From: Bacteroidota bacterium
GTDB lineage: Bacteria; Bacteroidota; Bacteroidia; JACCXN01
Assembly (NCBI GenBank): GCA_947462515.1
Contig: CANHPJ010000007.1
Location: 1 to 19,136, forward strand
DNA: 19,136 nucleotides
Direction of reading: 5' to 3'
In this document: positions 1 to 7,998 of the stretch, piece after piece
Layout: the number at the start of each line of letters is the position of its first letter
Numbering within the stretch: position 1 is the stretch's first letter
Translations under genes and position numbers: made by a program
The notes under the pieces: generated by a model
What the model saw: only the letters and a program-made list of their open reading frames with translations
Told to the model about the DNA's origin: nothing
Database searches by the model: none

Positions 1-1170
1 ATTTTTGAAATTATATTTTGGTTCAGTTTTATTTGTCTTCTTCACAGCTATGTCCTGTTTCCTATAATATTGGATTATTTAGCGAAAGGAAAAAAATCAA
101 ATTTAAATATTTACAAGGAAAACGATTCCAACCTTCCTAAGGTATCTATTTTATTGGCAGTATATAATGAAGAAAGTGTTATTCAAAAAAAAATAAATCA
201 CACTTTCTTAACCTCTTATCCTCTGGAAAAAATTCAGTTTATTATTGGTTCCGATGCTTCTTCCGACAGAACCAACCTGATTGTGAAGGAAAATATGAAT
301 AAATTTCCCAATATTAAATTAATAGAATTTGAAAGTAGGACCGGGAAAGCGGGAATTATTAATCATCTTGAAACGATTGCAGAAAATGAGGTGTTGATTT
401 TAACCGATGCCAATGTTTTTTTTGAACCTCAAACCATTTATAATTTAGTTAAACATTATAAAAATTCTGAGATTGCCCTAGTGGGAGGAAACATTATTAA
501 CAAAACCTATAAGCAAGACGGCATTTCTTTTCAGGAAAAATCATACTTATTGAGAGAAAACAAAATCAAATATCAGGAGGGGATAATATGGGGTAAAATG
601 ATCGGGAGTTTTGGAGGCTGTTATTCCATATTGAAAAATTATTATTCTCCTGTTCCAAAAAATTATCTTATGGATGATTTTTACATCACCTTTGGAGTTT
701 TTGAAAAAAATAAAAAAGCAATAGGGGAGCTAGATGCAATCTGCTTTGAAGATGTTTCAAATAAAATTGAAGAAGAGTTTCGAAGAAAAGTAAGAATTTC
801 AATCGGTAATTTTCAAAATTTAAAACGATTTAAAAAACTCCTCTTTTTTCCATTTAATGGATTGTCATTTTCTTTTCTATCACACAAGATATTAAGATGG
901 TTTGGTCCCATTTTTATCTTATTGGCATATTTTGCTTCGGGAATTTTATTTTCCCATAACATCTACTATAAATTAATATTTATCTCTCAAACATCTTTAA
1001 TGTTATTTCCTTTTTTTGATTATTTTTTGAAAAAGGTAAATGTAAATATAGGATCATTGCGATTTATCACTCATTTTTATATGATGAATATTGCGCTATT
1101 TGTAGGCTTGATTAAATATTTAAAAGGAGTAGATTCTAATGTTTGGAAACCCACAGAACGCAACCAGTAA
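1..1170 (+). CDS. Membrane-anchored family 2 glycosyltransferase (5' end outside window)
   Basis: Probably transfers a sugar from a nucleotide-sugar donor during surface polysaccharide or glycan synthesis at the inner membrane. The reading frame is open to base 1, and the first 23 visible codons encode a hydrophobic helix (FWFSFICLLHSYVLFPIIL), so the true start lies upstream; the TTG at 70 is not a convincing start. The GT-A fold signatures appear in order: PKVSILLAVYNEE (from about base 139), SDASSDRT (about 250), the DxD-like ILTDAN (about 397), MDDFYITF (about 670) as the probable catalytic acidic motif, and RRKVRISIGNFQNL (about 783) in the place of the Q/RxxRW motif. Two or three membrane helices follow near the C-terminus (about 890-1110), as in processive or cellulose-synthase-like GT2 enzymes. 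The next gene is also a glycosyltransferase, which supports a polysaccharide locus. The acceptor and product cannot be read from the sequence. Confidence 0.88.
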   Translation: MFEIIFWFSFICLLHSYVLFPIILDYLAKGKKSNLNIYKENDSNLPKVSILLAVYNEESVIQKKINHTFLTSYPLEKIQFIIGSDASSDRTNLIVKENMNKFPNIKLIEFESRTGKAGIINHLETIAENEVLILTDANVFFEPQTIYNLVKHYKNSEIALVGGNIINKTYKQDGISFQEKSYLLRENKIKYQEGIIWGKMIGSFGGCYSILKNYYSPVPKNYLMDDFYITFGVFEKNKKAIGELDAICFEDVSNKIEEEFRRKVRISIGNFQNLKRFKKLLFFPFNGLSFSFLSHKILRWFGPIFILLAYFASGILFSHNIYYKLIFISQTSLMLFPFFDYFLKKVNVNIGSLRFITHFYMMNIALFVGLIKYLKGVDSNVWKPTERNQ

Positions 1171-1217
1171 CTATTTTTTAAGGTAAACAGGATTCAGTTT
1201 TATCAATTTATAATAAA

Positions 1218-2357
1218 ATGAAAATAGTCGTTAACACTCGATTCCTATTAAAAGATAAGCTGGAAGGTATAGGTGTTTTTTCAAAAAATTTTTTGATAAA
1301 CCTGGTAAAATCGCATCCCGAGTACGAATATATTTTCCTCTTTGATAGAAATTTTGATGAGTCTTTCATTTTTTCTGAAAATGTAAAAGGAGTTGTGCTA
1401 TATCCTTCGGCTCGACATCCATTTTTATGGTATTTATGGTTTGAGCATGCTGTTGCATCCTTTTTGCAAAATAATAAACCTGATCTTTTTATTTCACTCG
1501 ATGGACAACTTTCCTTAAAGGCCAATTGTAAAACATTGCTTGTAATACATGACCTTGCTTTCGAAAATTATCCAAAAGATATACCATGGTTGGCAAGTAA
1601 ATACTATAAATGGTTTACACCTAAATTTGCAAACAAGGCCTCCCATATAATTACCGTATCCGATTTTTCTAAGCAGGATATAATCAAAAGGTATAAAATC
1701 AATGATTCAAAAATTACTGTTGCATACAATGGTTTAAGTGATGGGTTTAGGCCTTTATCTGTTGATGAAATGAAAGAGGTTAAAGAATCTTTAACCCTTG
1801 GAAAAGAATATTTTATTTACCTAGGCTCAGTTCATCCTCGTAAAAATATACCAAACCTATTAAGGGCTTTCGATAAATTCAAAATTAAATCCGGATCAGA
1901 TTTTAAACTGGTAATTGTCGGAAAAAATTTCTTTAAAAATCAAGAATTGCTGTCGGTGTATAATTCTATGCAATTTAAATCGGATGTTGTTTTTAAGGGT
2001 AGAGTAGATGACGAGCAAGCACAGAAATATTTAGGATCTGCCTTTGCCTTGATATATATATCTTATTTCGAAGGTTTTGGTATTCCCATTTTAGAAGCTT
2101 TTAGTTCGCAGGTTCCTGTAATTACTTCAAATGTAAGTTCGATGCCGGAAGTAGCCGGTGATGCTGCTTTGCTTGTAAATCCCTTTGATTTAGACGAAGT
2201 TGCAGATGCAATGATTCAATTGATTGAAAATCAGGATTTAAAACAGATTTTGATTGAGAATGGAACGATGCAGAAAAATAAGTTTTCTTGGATTGTAAGC
2301 ACTGAGAAAATATGGAAGGAAATTGAAAAATTAACCAGCAAAAAGCCAAAGAATTAA
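1218..2357 (+). CDS. Family 4 glycosyltransferase (GT-B fold)
   Basis: A 379-residue retaining glycosyltransferase, probably cytoplasmic or peripheral to the membrane, adding a sugar (mannose-like or another hexose) to a lipid-linked or polysaccharide acceptor. The N-terminal Rossmann domain begins MKIVVNTRFL with the glycine-containing loop GIGVFSKNF. The C-terminal donor-binding domain starts near residue 197 with YLGSVHPRKN (R208 and K209 are the usual phosphate-contacting pair) and carries the EX7E motif EGFGIPILE (E285 and E293), followed by SSMPEVAGDAALLV. The length is normal for GT4. It starts 47 bases after the GT2 gene with no promoter motif between them, so the two are probably co-transcribed. 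Its stop codon ends one base before the tail of tilS on the other strand. The exact sugar is unknown. Confidence 0.9.
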   Translation: MKIVVNTRFLLKDKLEGIGVFSKNFLINLVKSHPEYEYIFLFDRNFDESFIFSENVKGVVLYPSARHPFLWYLWFEHAVASFLQNNKPDLFISLDGQLSLKANCKTLLVIHDLAFENYPKDIPWLASKYYKWFTPKFANKASHIITVSDFSKQDIIKRYKINDSKITVAYNGLSDGFRPLSVDEMKEVKESLTLGKEYFIYLGSVHPRKNIPNLLRAFDKFKIKSGSDFKLVIVGKNFFKNQELLSVYNSMQFKSDVVFKGRVDDEQAQKYLGSAFALIYISYFEGFGIPILEAFSSQVPVITSNVSSMPEVAGDAALLVNPFDLDEVADAMIQLIENQDLKQILIENGTMQKNKFSWIVSTEKIWKEIEKLTSKKPKN

Positions 2358-2358
2358 A

Positions 2359-3693
2359 TTAGATTTTTACTGATTCAATCTTGAAAATTTTTTTTGTGTT
2401 TTCGGTTACTTTAAATCGATTATCTATTCTATAGCCAATTATCCAACAAATTTTTTTGTCAGACTCTACCAAATAAACATCTTCTTTTTCTTTTAAAGAG
2501 AGTTTTAAATCTATAAAAAAATCACTCAGTTTCTTTTTGGTACTCATTCCAAGTGGATAGAAATAATCTCCATTTCGCCACTTGCGAATTAATAAAGGAA
2601 ATTTCAGTTTTTCTTCGTCAATGCAGGCAATGTGTTTGGATTTTTGAATTTCAAACTTTTCGGAAAAATTTTCTCGTGTAATTTTTAATGGAATAGGAGA
2701 AAACACATTGTTTTGATTTTCTGAAATGAGTGATTCCTCGTTAAGTTTTTCTTTAATCGATGATAAAATTAATTCATCTCTATCTTTAAGAATTTGATGA
2801 GAACTAGAAAAAAATAGTTTACCGGAGGTTTTCTCAAAAGAATTAATAATATTTTCTATCGTTTGTATGTTGAAATTATAGGGAGAGAGGAATTCAAATA
2901 AATAGGATTTAATTGGGTGTAATTTTTTTAATTCATTTATTGCAATACGCTTGTTATCATTATCATCTAATCTGAAAATGCTTTGTTTTTTTTCTTCAAT
3001 TGAATCAAAGTATATTTCTTCCATTTCTCTAAGACGATTCATATCCTGAGCAATTGTTTCGGAAATATTGGGATTTAGTTCCTTTAGCATTGGTATAATA
3101 TTTAAGCGTAAATTATTTCTTAAATATTTATCAGATAAATTGCTGCTATCTTCTCTATATTCCAATTCATTATTTTTGCAATGATTAACTATTTGATCCC
3201 TGGAGGTAAATAGCAAAGGGCGAACAAGGAAATTCTTAGATGGTAGAATTCCCCTCAATCCAGCAATTCCGGTACCTCTCAATAGATTAATAAAATAGGT
3301 TTCGATACTGTCATCTCTATGGTGTGCTATTGAAATGTATTTATAGTTGTGCTCTGTTCTAATTTTATCAAACCAATCATATCGGAGTTTTCTCGCCGCC
3401 ATTTGAATTGAAAGGCCTTGTTTTTTTGCTTCTTCTTCAGTTTCAAATTTTATATTGTGAAAATTAACTCCATATTTTTTAGCCATATCAGCTACGAAAA
3501 TTTCATCTTGTTCAGATTCTTTGCCTCGAAGTCCGAAATTACAATGAGCAATACCAAATTTAAAACCTGATTTAAAAAATAAATCACACATTACTACAGA
3601 ATCAATTCCGCCACTTACAGCCAATAAGATTTTATCCTCTTTCAAGAATAATCTTTCTTTTTTTATGAAGCTTAGAAATTCAAGAATCATCAT
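2359..3693 (-). CDS. tilS: tRNA(Ile)-lysidine synthase TilS
   Basis: Modifies C34 of the CAU-anticodon tRNA-Ile to lysidine with ATP and lysine, so that the tRNA reads AUA instead of AUG; this activity is essential in most bacteria. The 444-residue protein has the N-terminal PP-loop SGGIDS (residues 27-32), then AHCNFGLRGKESEQDE, the LSIQMAARKLRYDWF segment, and the family signature IAHHRDDSIETYFINLLRGT. The C-terminal TilS_C domain appears as RKWRNGDYFYPLGM followed by KKKLSDFFIDLKL, so this is the long, three-part form. Two adjacent ATG codons (MM) open the frame; either could be used. It lies 54 bases downstream of pabB on the same strand, with no clear promoter in the gap, so read-through from pabB is plausible. 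It is tail-to-tail with the GT4 gene, with one base between the stop codons. Confidence 0.97.
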   Translation of the reverse strand: MMILEFLSFIKKERLFLKEDKILLAVSGGIDSVVMCDLFFKSGFKFGIAHCNFGLRGKESEQDEIFVADMAKKYGVNFHNIKFETEEEAKKQGLSIQMAARKLRYDWFDKIRTEHNYKYISIAHHRDDSIETYFINLLRGTGIAGLRGILPSKNFLVRPLLFTSRDQIVNHCKNNELEYREDSSNLSDKYLRNNLRLNIIPMLKELNPNISETIAQDMNRLREMEEIYFDSIEEKKQSIFRLDDNDNKRIAINELKKLHPIKSYLFEFLSPYNFNIQTIENIINSFEKTSGKLFFSSSHQILKDRDELILSSIKEKLNEESLISENQNNVFSPIPLKITRENFSEKFEIQKSKHIACIDEEKLKFPLLIRKWRNGDYFYPLGMSTKKKLSDFFIDLKLSLKEKEDVYLVESDKKICWIIGYRIDNRFKVTENTKKIFKIESVKI

Positions 3694-3747
3694 TTAGTTT
3701 ATTTGATTGGCGCTACAGCTGTTAAATAGTAATAGGTTTTTAGTGAA

Positions 3748-5037
3748 TTATTTATTTAAGTTTAAACTTTCGAACATCGCTCTTGCTTTTAATAAACATT
3801 CATCATACTCATTTTCAGCATTGCAATTTATGGTTATTGCGCTGCCCACTGAAAATGACAGATAATCATTCACTGAATTATAAAAAATACTCCTTATAAC
3901 AACATTAAAATCAAAATTCTCCTCAGGATCAATATATCCTACCGAGCCTGAAAATAAATTTCTTTTTGTGCTTTCATTTTCTTCAATCAATTCCATCGCC
4001 CTTAGTTTTGGAGCTCCGGTCATAGAACCCATAGGGAATGCATTTTTTATTGCCTCAGTAAAATGAATATCTTCTCTCAATTTTGAACTTACAGTTGAAA
4101 TCATTTGATGAACATGTTTAAAAGTATAAATTCCAAATAATTCATCTACATTAACACTCTTTCTTTGTGCTGATTTGGATAAGTCATTCCTTACCAAGTC
4201 AACAATCATTATGTTTTCAGATCTTTCTTTTTGATTTTCAAACAGTTCTTTTTTTAATTGTTGATCTTCTTCCTCGTTTTTTCCTCTTTTTATAGTTCCT
4301 TTTATGGGTTGTGAAATAATTGTGTTAGCCGTCTTTTTCAAAAAACGTTCAGGACTGGAACACATTAAGTGATGATTCTTATTTTTAAAATAACATGAAA
4401 ATGGGGCAGGTGAAATTGAATTTAACTTTTCGTAAACATCAAAAGGATTTATTTTGGCAGATTCTGAATAAAATTCTTGACAAAAATTGATTTCGTATAT
4501 GTCGCCTTTTTTGATGTGCGATTTTAATTTATCAACTATTTCTATGTAATTAATTTTGCTTAATCTACTTTTTATAAAATGGGAATCCTTTATTTTTTTT
4601 GTATGAGAAGTATTGTTTTTTATTTGAGAAATTATACTTGCAAGCTCCTCTTTCAAAGTAATTGAATCATCAATGAGTATTTCCCATTTTGAACTTTTAA
4701 GCCTAAAAATATATTTAGGTCTGAAAAAATAAATGGGAGGGAAGTTAAGTTGGTCAATATTTTTTGATTCAATATTTTCAATTTCATTTTTTAGATCATA
4801 GGTTAAATATCCCATTAACCAATCATTTTGACTTTCGTAAAATTCTTTTAATGAATTAAATGAATCTTTGTCCTTTACGACTAACTCTGCAAGGCTATCA
4901 ATTCCAATTAGAAGCTCAAATTCATTTTCAAAATCATTGCTGTTTAATAAACAAATGGGTATAGTATCATTCAATGAGCCTATCCAATTGAATAAGTCTG
5001 TTTTATTCAGATCTTCTATTAATATCGATTTCCTCAT
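3748..5037 (-). CDS. pabB: Aminodeoxychorismate synthase component I (PabB)
   Basis: Converts chorismate plus ammonia (normally supplied by the PabA glutamine amidotransferase) to 4-amino-4-deoxychorismate, the precursor of p-aminobenzoate and folate. The 429-residue protein has the chorismate-binding fold: an N-terminal half ending near residue 150, then KGDIYEINFCQEF, the SSPERF segment, QPIKGTIKRG, SENIMIVDLVRNDLSK and GSMTGAPKLRAMELI (residues 337 onward). The lysine in PIKGT (K246) is the PabB-type residue; anthranilate synthases (TrpE) and isochorismate synthases normally have alanine there, so the PabB call is fairly specific. No PabA lies in the window. A PabC-like lyase for the next step lies at 15259-16104. 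It is upstream of tilS on the same strand and 100 bases after the OmpA-like gene. Confidence 0.92.
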   Translation of the reverse strand: MRKSILIEDLNKTDLFNWIGSLNDTIPICLLNSNDFENEFELLIGIDSLAELVVKDKDSFNSLKEFYESQNDWLMGYLTYDLKNEIENIESKNIDQLNFPPIYFFRPKYIFRLKSSKWEILIDDSITLKEELASIISQIKNNTSHTKKIKDSHFIKSRLSKINYIEIVDKLKSHIKKGDIYEINFCQEFYSESAKINPFDVYEKLNSISPAPFSCYFKNKNHHLMCSSPERFLKKTANTIISQPIKGTIKRGKNEEEDQQLKKELFENQKERSENIMIVDLVRNDLSKSAQRKSVNVDELFGIYTFKHVHQMISTVSSKLREDIHFTEAIKNAFPMGSMTGAPKLRAMELIEENESTKRNLFSGSVGYIDPEENFDFNVVIRSIFYNSVNDYLSFSVGSAITINCNAENEYDECLLKARAMFESLNLNK

Positions 5038-5137
5038 GAATTATCTTATCTTAATCTGAAAAAGTATTTGATGGGAAAATATAATATGAAGACGAGTGGA
5101 TTTTGTGATTATTGGTTAAAAAAATAATCATTAAGAA

Positions 5138-6052
5138 TTAGGGTTGAATTATTTTCATCAATTCTTCCAGTTTCGGTGAAAGTATAATTTCAGTCCTTCT
5201 GTTTTTTGAGCGTCCCTCAGGGGTTTCATTGCTGGCTTTTGGAAAAAACTCTGATTTTCCTGCAGCAGTAACTTTTTTTGCGTCTAATTTATAATTTTCA
5301 GTTAAAATTCTTACGATTGATGTAGCTCTGGCTGTGCTCAAATCCCAATTATCCTTATAAATAGAAGTTTTAATTGGAATATTGTCTGTGTGTCCTTCAA
5401 TTAAAATATCAATTTCATTATTTCTTTCAAGAGCTTGCGAAAGTTTGTTTAAAGCTTCCTGCCCCTTGTTTTCAACAGAGGCACTGCCTGATTTAAATAA
5501 TAATTTATCAGATAATGAAACGTAAACTTTTCCATTTTTCGTCTCTATGGAAAGTTCATCGGAATTGAACCCTAATAGTGCATTTTTTACCAAATTATTC
5601 AAAGCTTTTGTTATGGAGTCTTGTCTGTTTATCAATGCCTGCATTTCAGACAATTTTATTTCTCTTTCTTTTAAAAGATTTTCTTTTTCTTCCAGTTCAT
5701 TATTTTTATTCTTTAATGCTAAGTGTAGCTTTTCAGCTTCTGTTAAGCTTGAATTCAGCAGGTCATTGTATGCTTGTTTTTGTTTCTGGTTTTTTTCCTT
5801 TAATTCTTTTATTTCATTTTCTTTTGTCTCAATGGTTTTTTCTTTTGCTACAGAATCTATCCTGAGTACTTTGACCTTACCGCACAAATCATCCCTCTCT
5901 GTGATAGATTGTTTATATCTTTTTGAGGTGAAAATCTGATCCGTTTTATCAATAATTTTACTTTTTAATTGCCCAAAAGCTGAGTAATGAGTCCCATTAA
6001 AAATGAATACAATAAAACAGTAAACTGTACACTTTATAAATTTTGATTTCAT
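5138..6052 (-). CDS. OmpA/MotB-family envelope protein with coiled coil
   Basis: A 304-residue exported protein expected to tether the envelope to peptidoglycan. Residues 1-27 form a signal peptide: a basic start, the hydrophobic CTVYCFIVFIF, and probable cleavage after AFG. Residues about 65-150 are rich in Lys and Glu with heptad-like spacing and should form a coiled coil. Residues about 170-292 are the OmpA C-terminal domain, with IEGHTDNIPIKTS and NWDLSTARATSIV; D223 (of HTD) and R242 match the pair that holds the diaminopimelate side chain in OmpA proteins. The GHTDNxPI plus NWDLS form is closer to MotB-type than to classical OmpA. No beta-barrel is present, so it is periplasmic or lipid-free rather than a porin. 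It starts 7 bases after the AsnB-like gene and is almost certainly in its operon. The partner is unknown. Confidence 0.88.
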   Translation of the reverse strand: MKSKFIKCTVYCFIVFIFNGTHYSAFGQLKSKIIDKTDQIFTSKRYKQSITERDDLCGKVKVLRIDSVAKEKTIETKENEIKELKEKNQKQKQAYNDLLNSSLTEAEKLHLALKNKNNELEEKENLLKEREIKLSEMQALINRQDSITKALNNLVKNALLGFNSDELSIETKNGKVYVSLSDKLLFKSGSASVENKGQEALNKLSQALERNNEIDILIEGHTDNIPIKTSIYKDNWDLSTARATSIVRILTENYKLDAKKVTAAGKSEFFPKASNETPEGRSKNRRTEIILSPKLEELMKIIQP

Positions 6053-6059
6053 ATAATTT

Positions 6060-7901
6060 TTAGTTTGTATTGTTTTTTAACCAATAGTTCAGTGAGGCAA
6101 TCCTCCAAACAAATTTTGAATTACTGAAGTCGCCTTTTTTATAGTTTTCTATTTCTTCCTTTAATAAGCTTTTATTCAACCAGTGAAAATGATTATAATC
6201 TATTTCTAACAAGTTTTTTAAAGGGCCATTCAACCAAAGTACTTCCCCGGGGGTAACAAAACCTTTTTTATCCTTACGGTTTGCAATAGTTTCCGGTAAT
6301 ATATTATTTAAGGATTTTCTCAAAATGTATTTGGTTTGAGCTTGATCATTGATTTTAAAAGAATTTGGCAAAGAAAATACAAATTCTACTAATCGATGAT
6401 CTAAAAACGGTACTCTTGATTCAATGGAGTGCGCCATTGAATTTCTATCCTCAAAATATAACAAACTAGGTAAACTAGTTGTAAATAGCATATGATAAGA
6501 AAAATTATCGATTTTATTTGAAAATTTATTCTCTATACTAAGAGGTAGGCTTTTAAGATTGCTATCATTTAAATATTTAGAAAGCTTTTTAAATTCATGA
6601 CTGTAAACATCTTGCTCGGTATTTAATGAAGAATAAATTCCTTTCAGTAAAACAGTTAAAGAATCTTTTAATGTTAATTCATGTTGTTTTTTATGCGATA
6701 ATAAGGTTTTTAGAGCCCCAATAATTTGAAATTGGTTTAGTGATTGCCCTATCATTCTGTTAAAGGAATGTAAATACCCCAGTAAATATTCATCCGAGCC
6801 TTGACCATCCAACAATACTTTAATATTGTTTTTAGCAGCCAGATTCATTAAAAAATATTGTGAAATATAGGAACTACCAAGCAAAGGAATATCGGCATGA
6901 TACGTAGCTTTTTGATATCCAATATTTATATCATCATTATTTGGTGTAAAGTATTTTGCTTCGATATTACCGTATTTTTTTAATACATCATATACAAAGG
7001 GTCTTTCATCCACATTTTGTTCACCTTCATAATATATTGTGAACGTGTTTAATTTTGTGTTTGGATTTTGATTGCAAAACATAGAAGTTATTGCCGAACT
7101 GTCAAGACCACCGCTAAGGCATGCTCCAATTGAAACATCGCTTCTGGAATGTATTTTTATTGAATTTTCAAAAAGAGAATAAAATTCATCCTTGGTTTGA
7201 TTAAAATTTAAATTTTGTTTTTTTTCGGAATTTAAATCCCAATATTTAAATGTTGATATCTTACCATTTTTAAAAATAAGGTTATGAGACGATTCAAGGC
7301 TTTTTATTTGTTCAAAATACGTTTCGTCTTTATAACATGCCCAACCTAATTCAATACCCCTGTTTACCTGATTTAGATTTAGTTTGTTATCAAAAATAGG
7401 AAGCGTTTTAAGTGGCTTATATTCCGAGGAGAAGAAAAATTTATTCCCGTGATGTATAAAATAAAAGGGTTTAATGCCAAATCTATCTCTAGAACAAAAT
7501 AATTCATTTTTTTCTTTGTCCCAAATTGCAAAGGCCCACATACCAACAAAATGATTTACACATTCTTTACCCCAATAAATATATGCCGCTATGATTACTT
7601 CTGTGTCGGATTGGGTTTCAAATGCAAAACCATTCTTTTTTAGAATATCTCGAATTTCGATATAATTATATACCTCACCATTAAATGTGATTAAGCAATT
7701 TTTATATTCAAAGGGTTGGTTTGCGTGATCTGAAAGGTCAATTATTTTTAGACGATTATGTCCTAGACCGGTATGTTTATCTACCCAGTGTCCTGTAAAA
7801 TCAGGACCTCGGTGATTCGTCTTGGCCAGCATCTTTAGTAATTGATGATTGATGTTTTCAGATGTTGACTCAGGATCAATAATACCGGCAATTCCGCACA
7901 T
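6060..7901 (-). CDS. asnB: AsnB-like glutamine-dependent amidotransferase
   Basis: A class II (Ntn-hydrolase) glutamine amidotransferase fused to an ATP-pyrophosphatase synthetase domain, 613 residues, like glutamine-hydrolysing asparagine synthase. The glutaminase half has the nucleophile Cys2 (MCGIAGI), RGPD, LGHNRLKIIDLSDHANQP, FNGEVYNY and SDTEV. The synthetase half has the PP-loop SGGLDSS (residues 263-269) and a C-terminal segment with SRVPFLDHRLVEF. One residue is unusual: the motif GEGxDE is GQGSDE here, so the position of the general base E348 of E. coli AsnB is Q367 (codon CAA at 6801-6803). That raises the possibility that it amidates a substrate other than aspartate, for example a sugar acid or peptide in the envelope; homologues of this type are common in polysaccharide loci. 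It is followed after 7 bases by the OmpA-like gene. The symbol marks the family, not a proven reaction. Confidence 0.87.
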   Translation of the reverse strand: MCGIAGIIDPESTSENINHQLLKMLAKTNHRGPDFTGHWVDKHTGLGHNRLKIIDLSDHANQPFEYKNCLITFNGEVYNYIEIRDILKKNGFAFETQSDTEVIIAAYIYWGKECVNHFVGMWAFAIWDKEKNELFCSRDRFGIKPFYFIHHGNKFFFSSEYKPLKTLPIFDNKLNLNQVNRGIELGWACYKDETYFEQIKSLESSHNLIFKNGKISTFKYWDLNSEKKQNLNFNQTKDEFYSLFENSIKIHSRSDVSIGACLSGGLDSSAITSMFCNQNPNTKLNTFTIYYEGEQNVDERPFVYDVLKKYGNIEAKYFTPNNDDINIGYQKATYHADIPLLGSSYISQYFLMNLAAKNNIKVLLDGQGSDEYLLGYLHSFNRMIGQSLNQFQIIGALKTLLSHKKQHELTLKDSLTVLLKGIYSSLNTEQDVYSHEFKKLSKYLNDSNLKSLPLSIENKFSNKIDNFSYHMLFTTSLPSLLYFEDRNSMAHSIESRVPFLDHRLVEFVFSLPNSFKINDQAQTKYILRKSLNNILPETIANRKDKKGFVTPGEVLWLNGPLKNLLEIDYNHFHWLNKSLLKEEIENYKKGDFSNSKFVWRIASLNYWLKNNTN

Positions 7902-7920
7902 ATAATTTTAAATTTTTAAT

Positions 7921-7950
7921 AAAAAGTATAATTTATAAAAGTACTTCAAA
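7921..7950 (-). promoter_or_regulatory. Candidate promoter for the AsnB-like/OmpA operon
   Basis: On the minus strand TTTG (7950-7947), an 18-base spacer and TACTTTTT (7928-7921) resemble the Bacteroidota -33/-7 pair TTTG and TAnnTTTG, with the last base of the -7 box mismatched. Transcription would start about 15 bases before the AsnB-like ATG. The mismatch and the A+T richness of the gap make this a weak call. Confidence 0.3.
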
Positions 7951-7962
7951 TAAATCTTTATC

Positions 7963-7975
7963 AAAAAAAAAAAAA
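7963..7975. repeat. 13-base poly-A tract (poly-T on minus strand)
   Basis: Thirteen consecutive A bases lie in the gap between the sensor kinase and the AsnB-like gene, 12 bases upstream of the candidate -33 element of the AsnB-like promoter. It could act as a rigid upstream A-tract, as the U-run of a weak terminator after the kinase gene (no strong stem precedes it), or as a slippage site that changes promoter spacing or strength. Only the tract itself is certain. Confidence 0.6.
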
Positions 7976-7998
7976 CTAAATTTTATATTTTTCGAGAT

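Noticed and set aside
3715..3722. Perfect 8-base palindrome ACAGCTGT between pabB and tilS
   Set aside because: A single short palindrome with no second copy or promoter context in the window.
3748..5037. Anthranilate synthase TrpE or isochorismate synthase as the identity of this chorismate enzyme
   Set aside because: The PIKGT lysine is the PabB-type residue and no trp or menaquinone genes are adjacent.
5106..5130. 8-base inverted repeat TGATTATT/AATAATCA just after the OmpA-like stop
   Set aside because: The stem is entirely A/T apart from one pair, and on the minus strand the T-run lies in the loop rather than after the stem, so it does not look like a working terminator.
5547..5939. 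Long plus-strand frames opposite the OmpA-like and other genes
   Set aside because: They are low-complexity Phe/Ser/Leu-rich products lying opposite Lys/Glu-rich coiled coils or other well-supported genes; none has a domain or its own promoter. The same holds for similar antisense frames at 1208-1525, 8264-8803, 9524-9802, 10521-10724, 11167-11894, 13136-13348 and 17275-17505.
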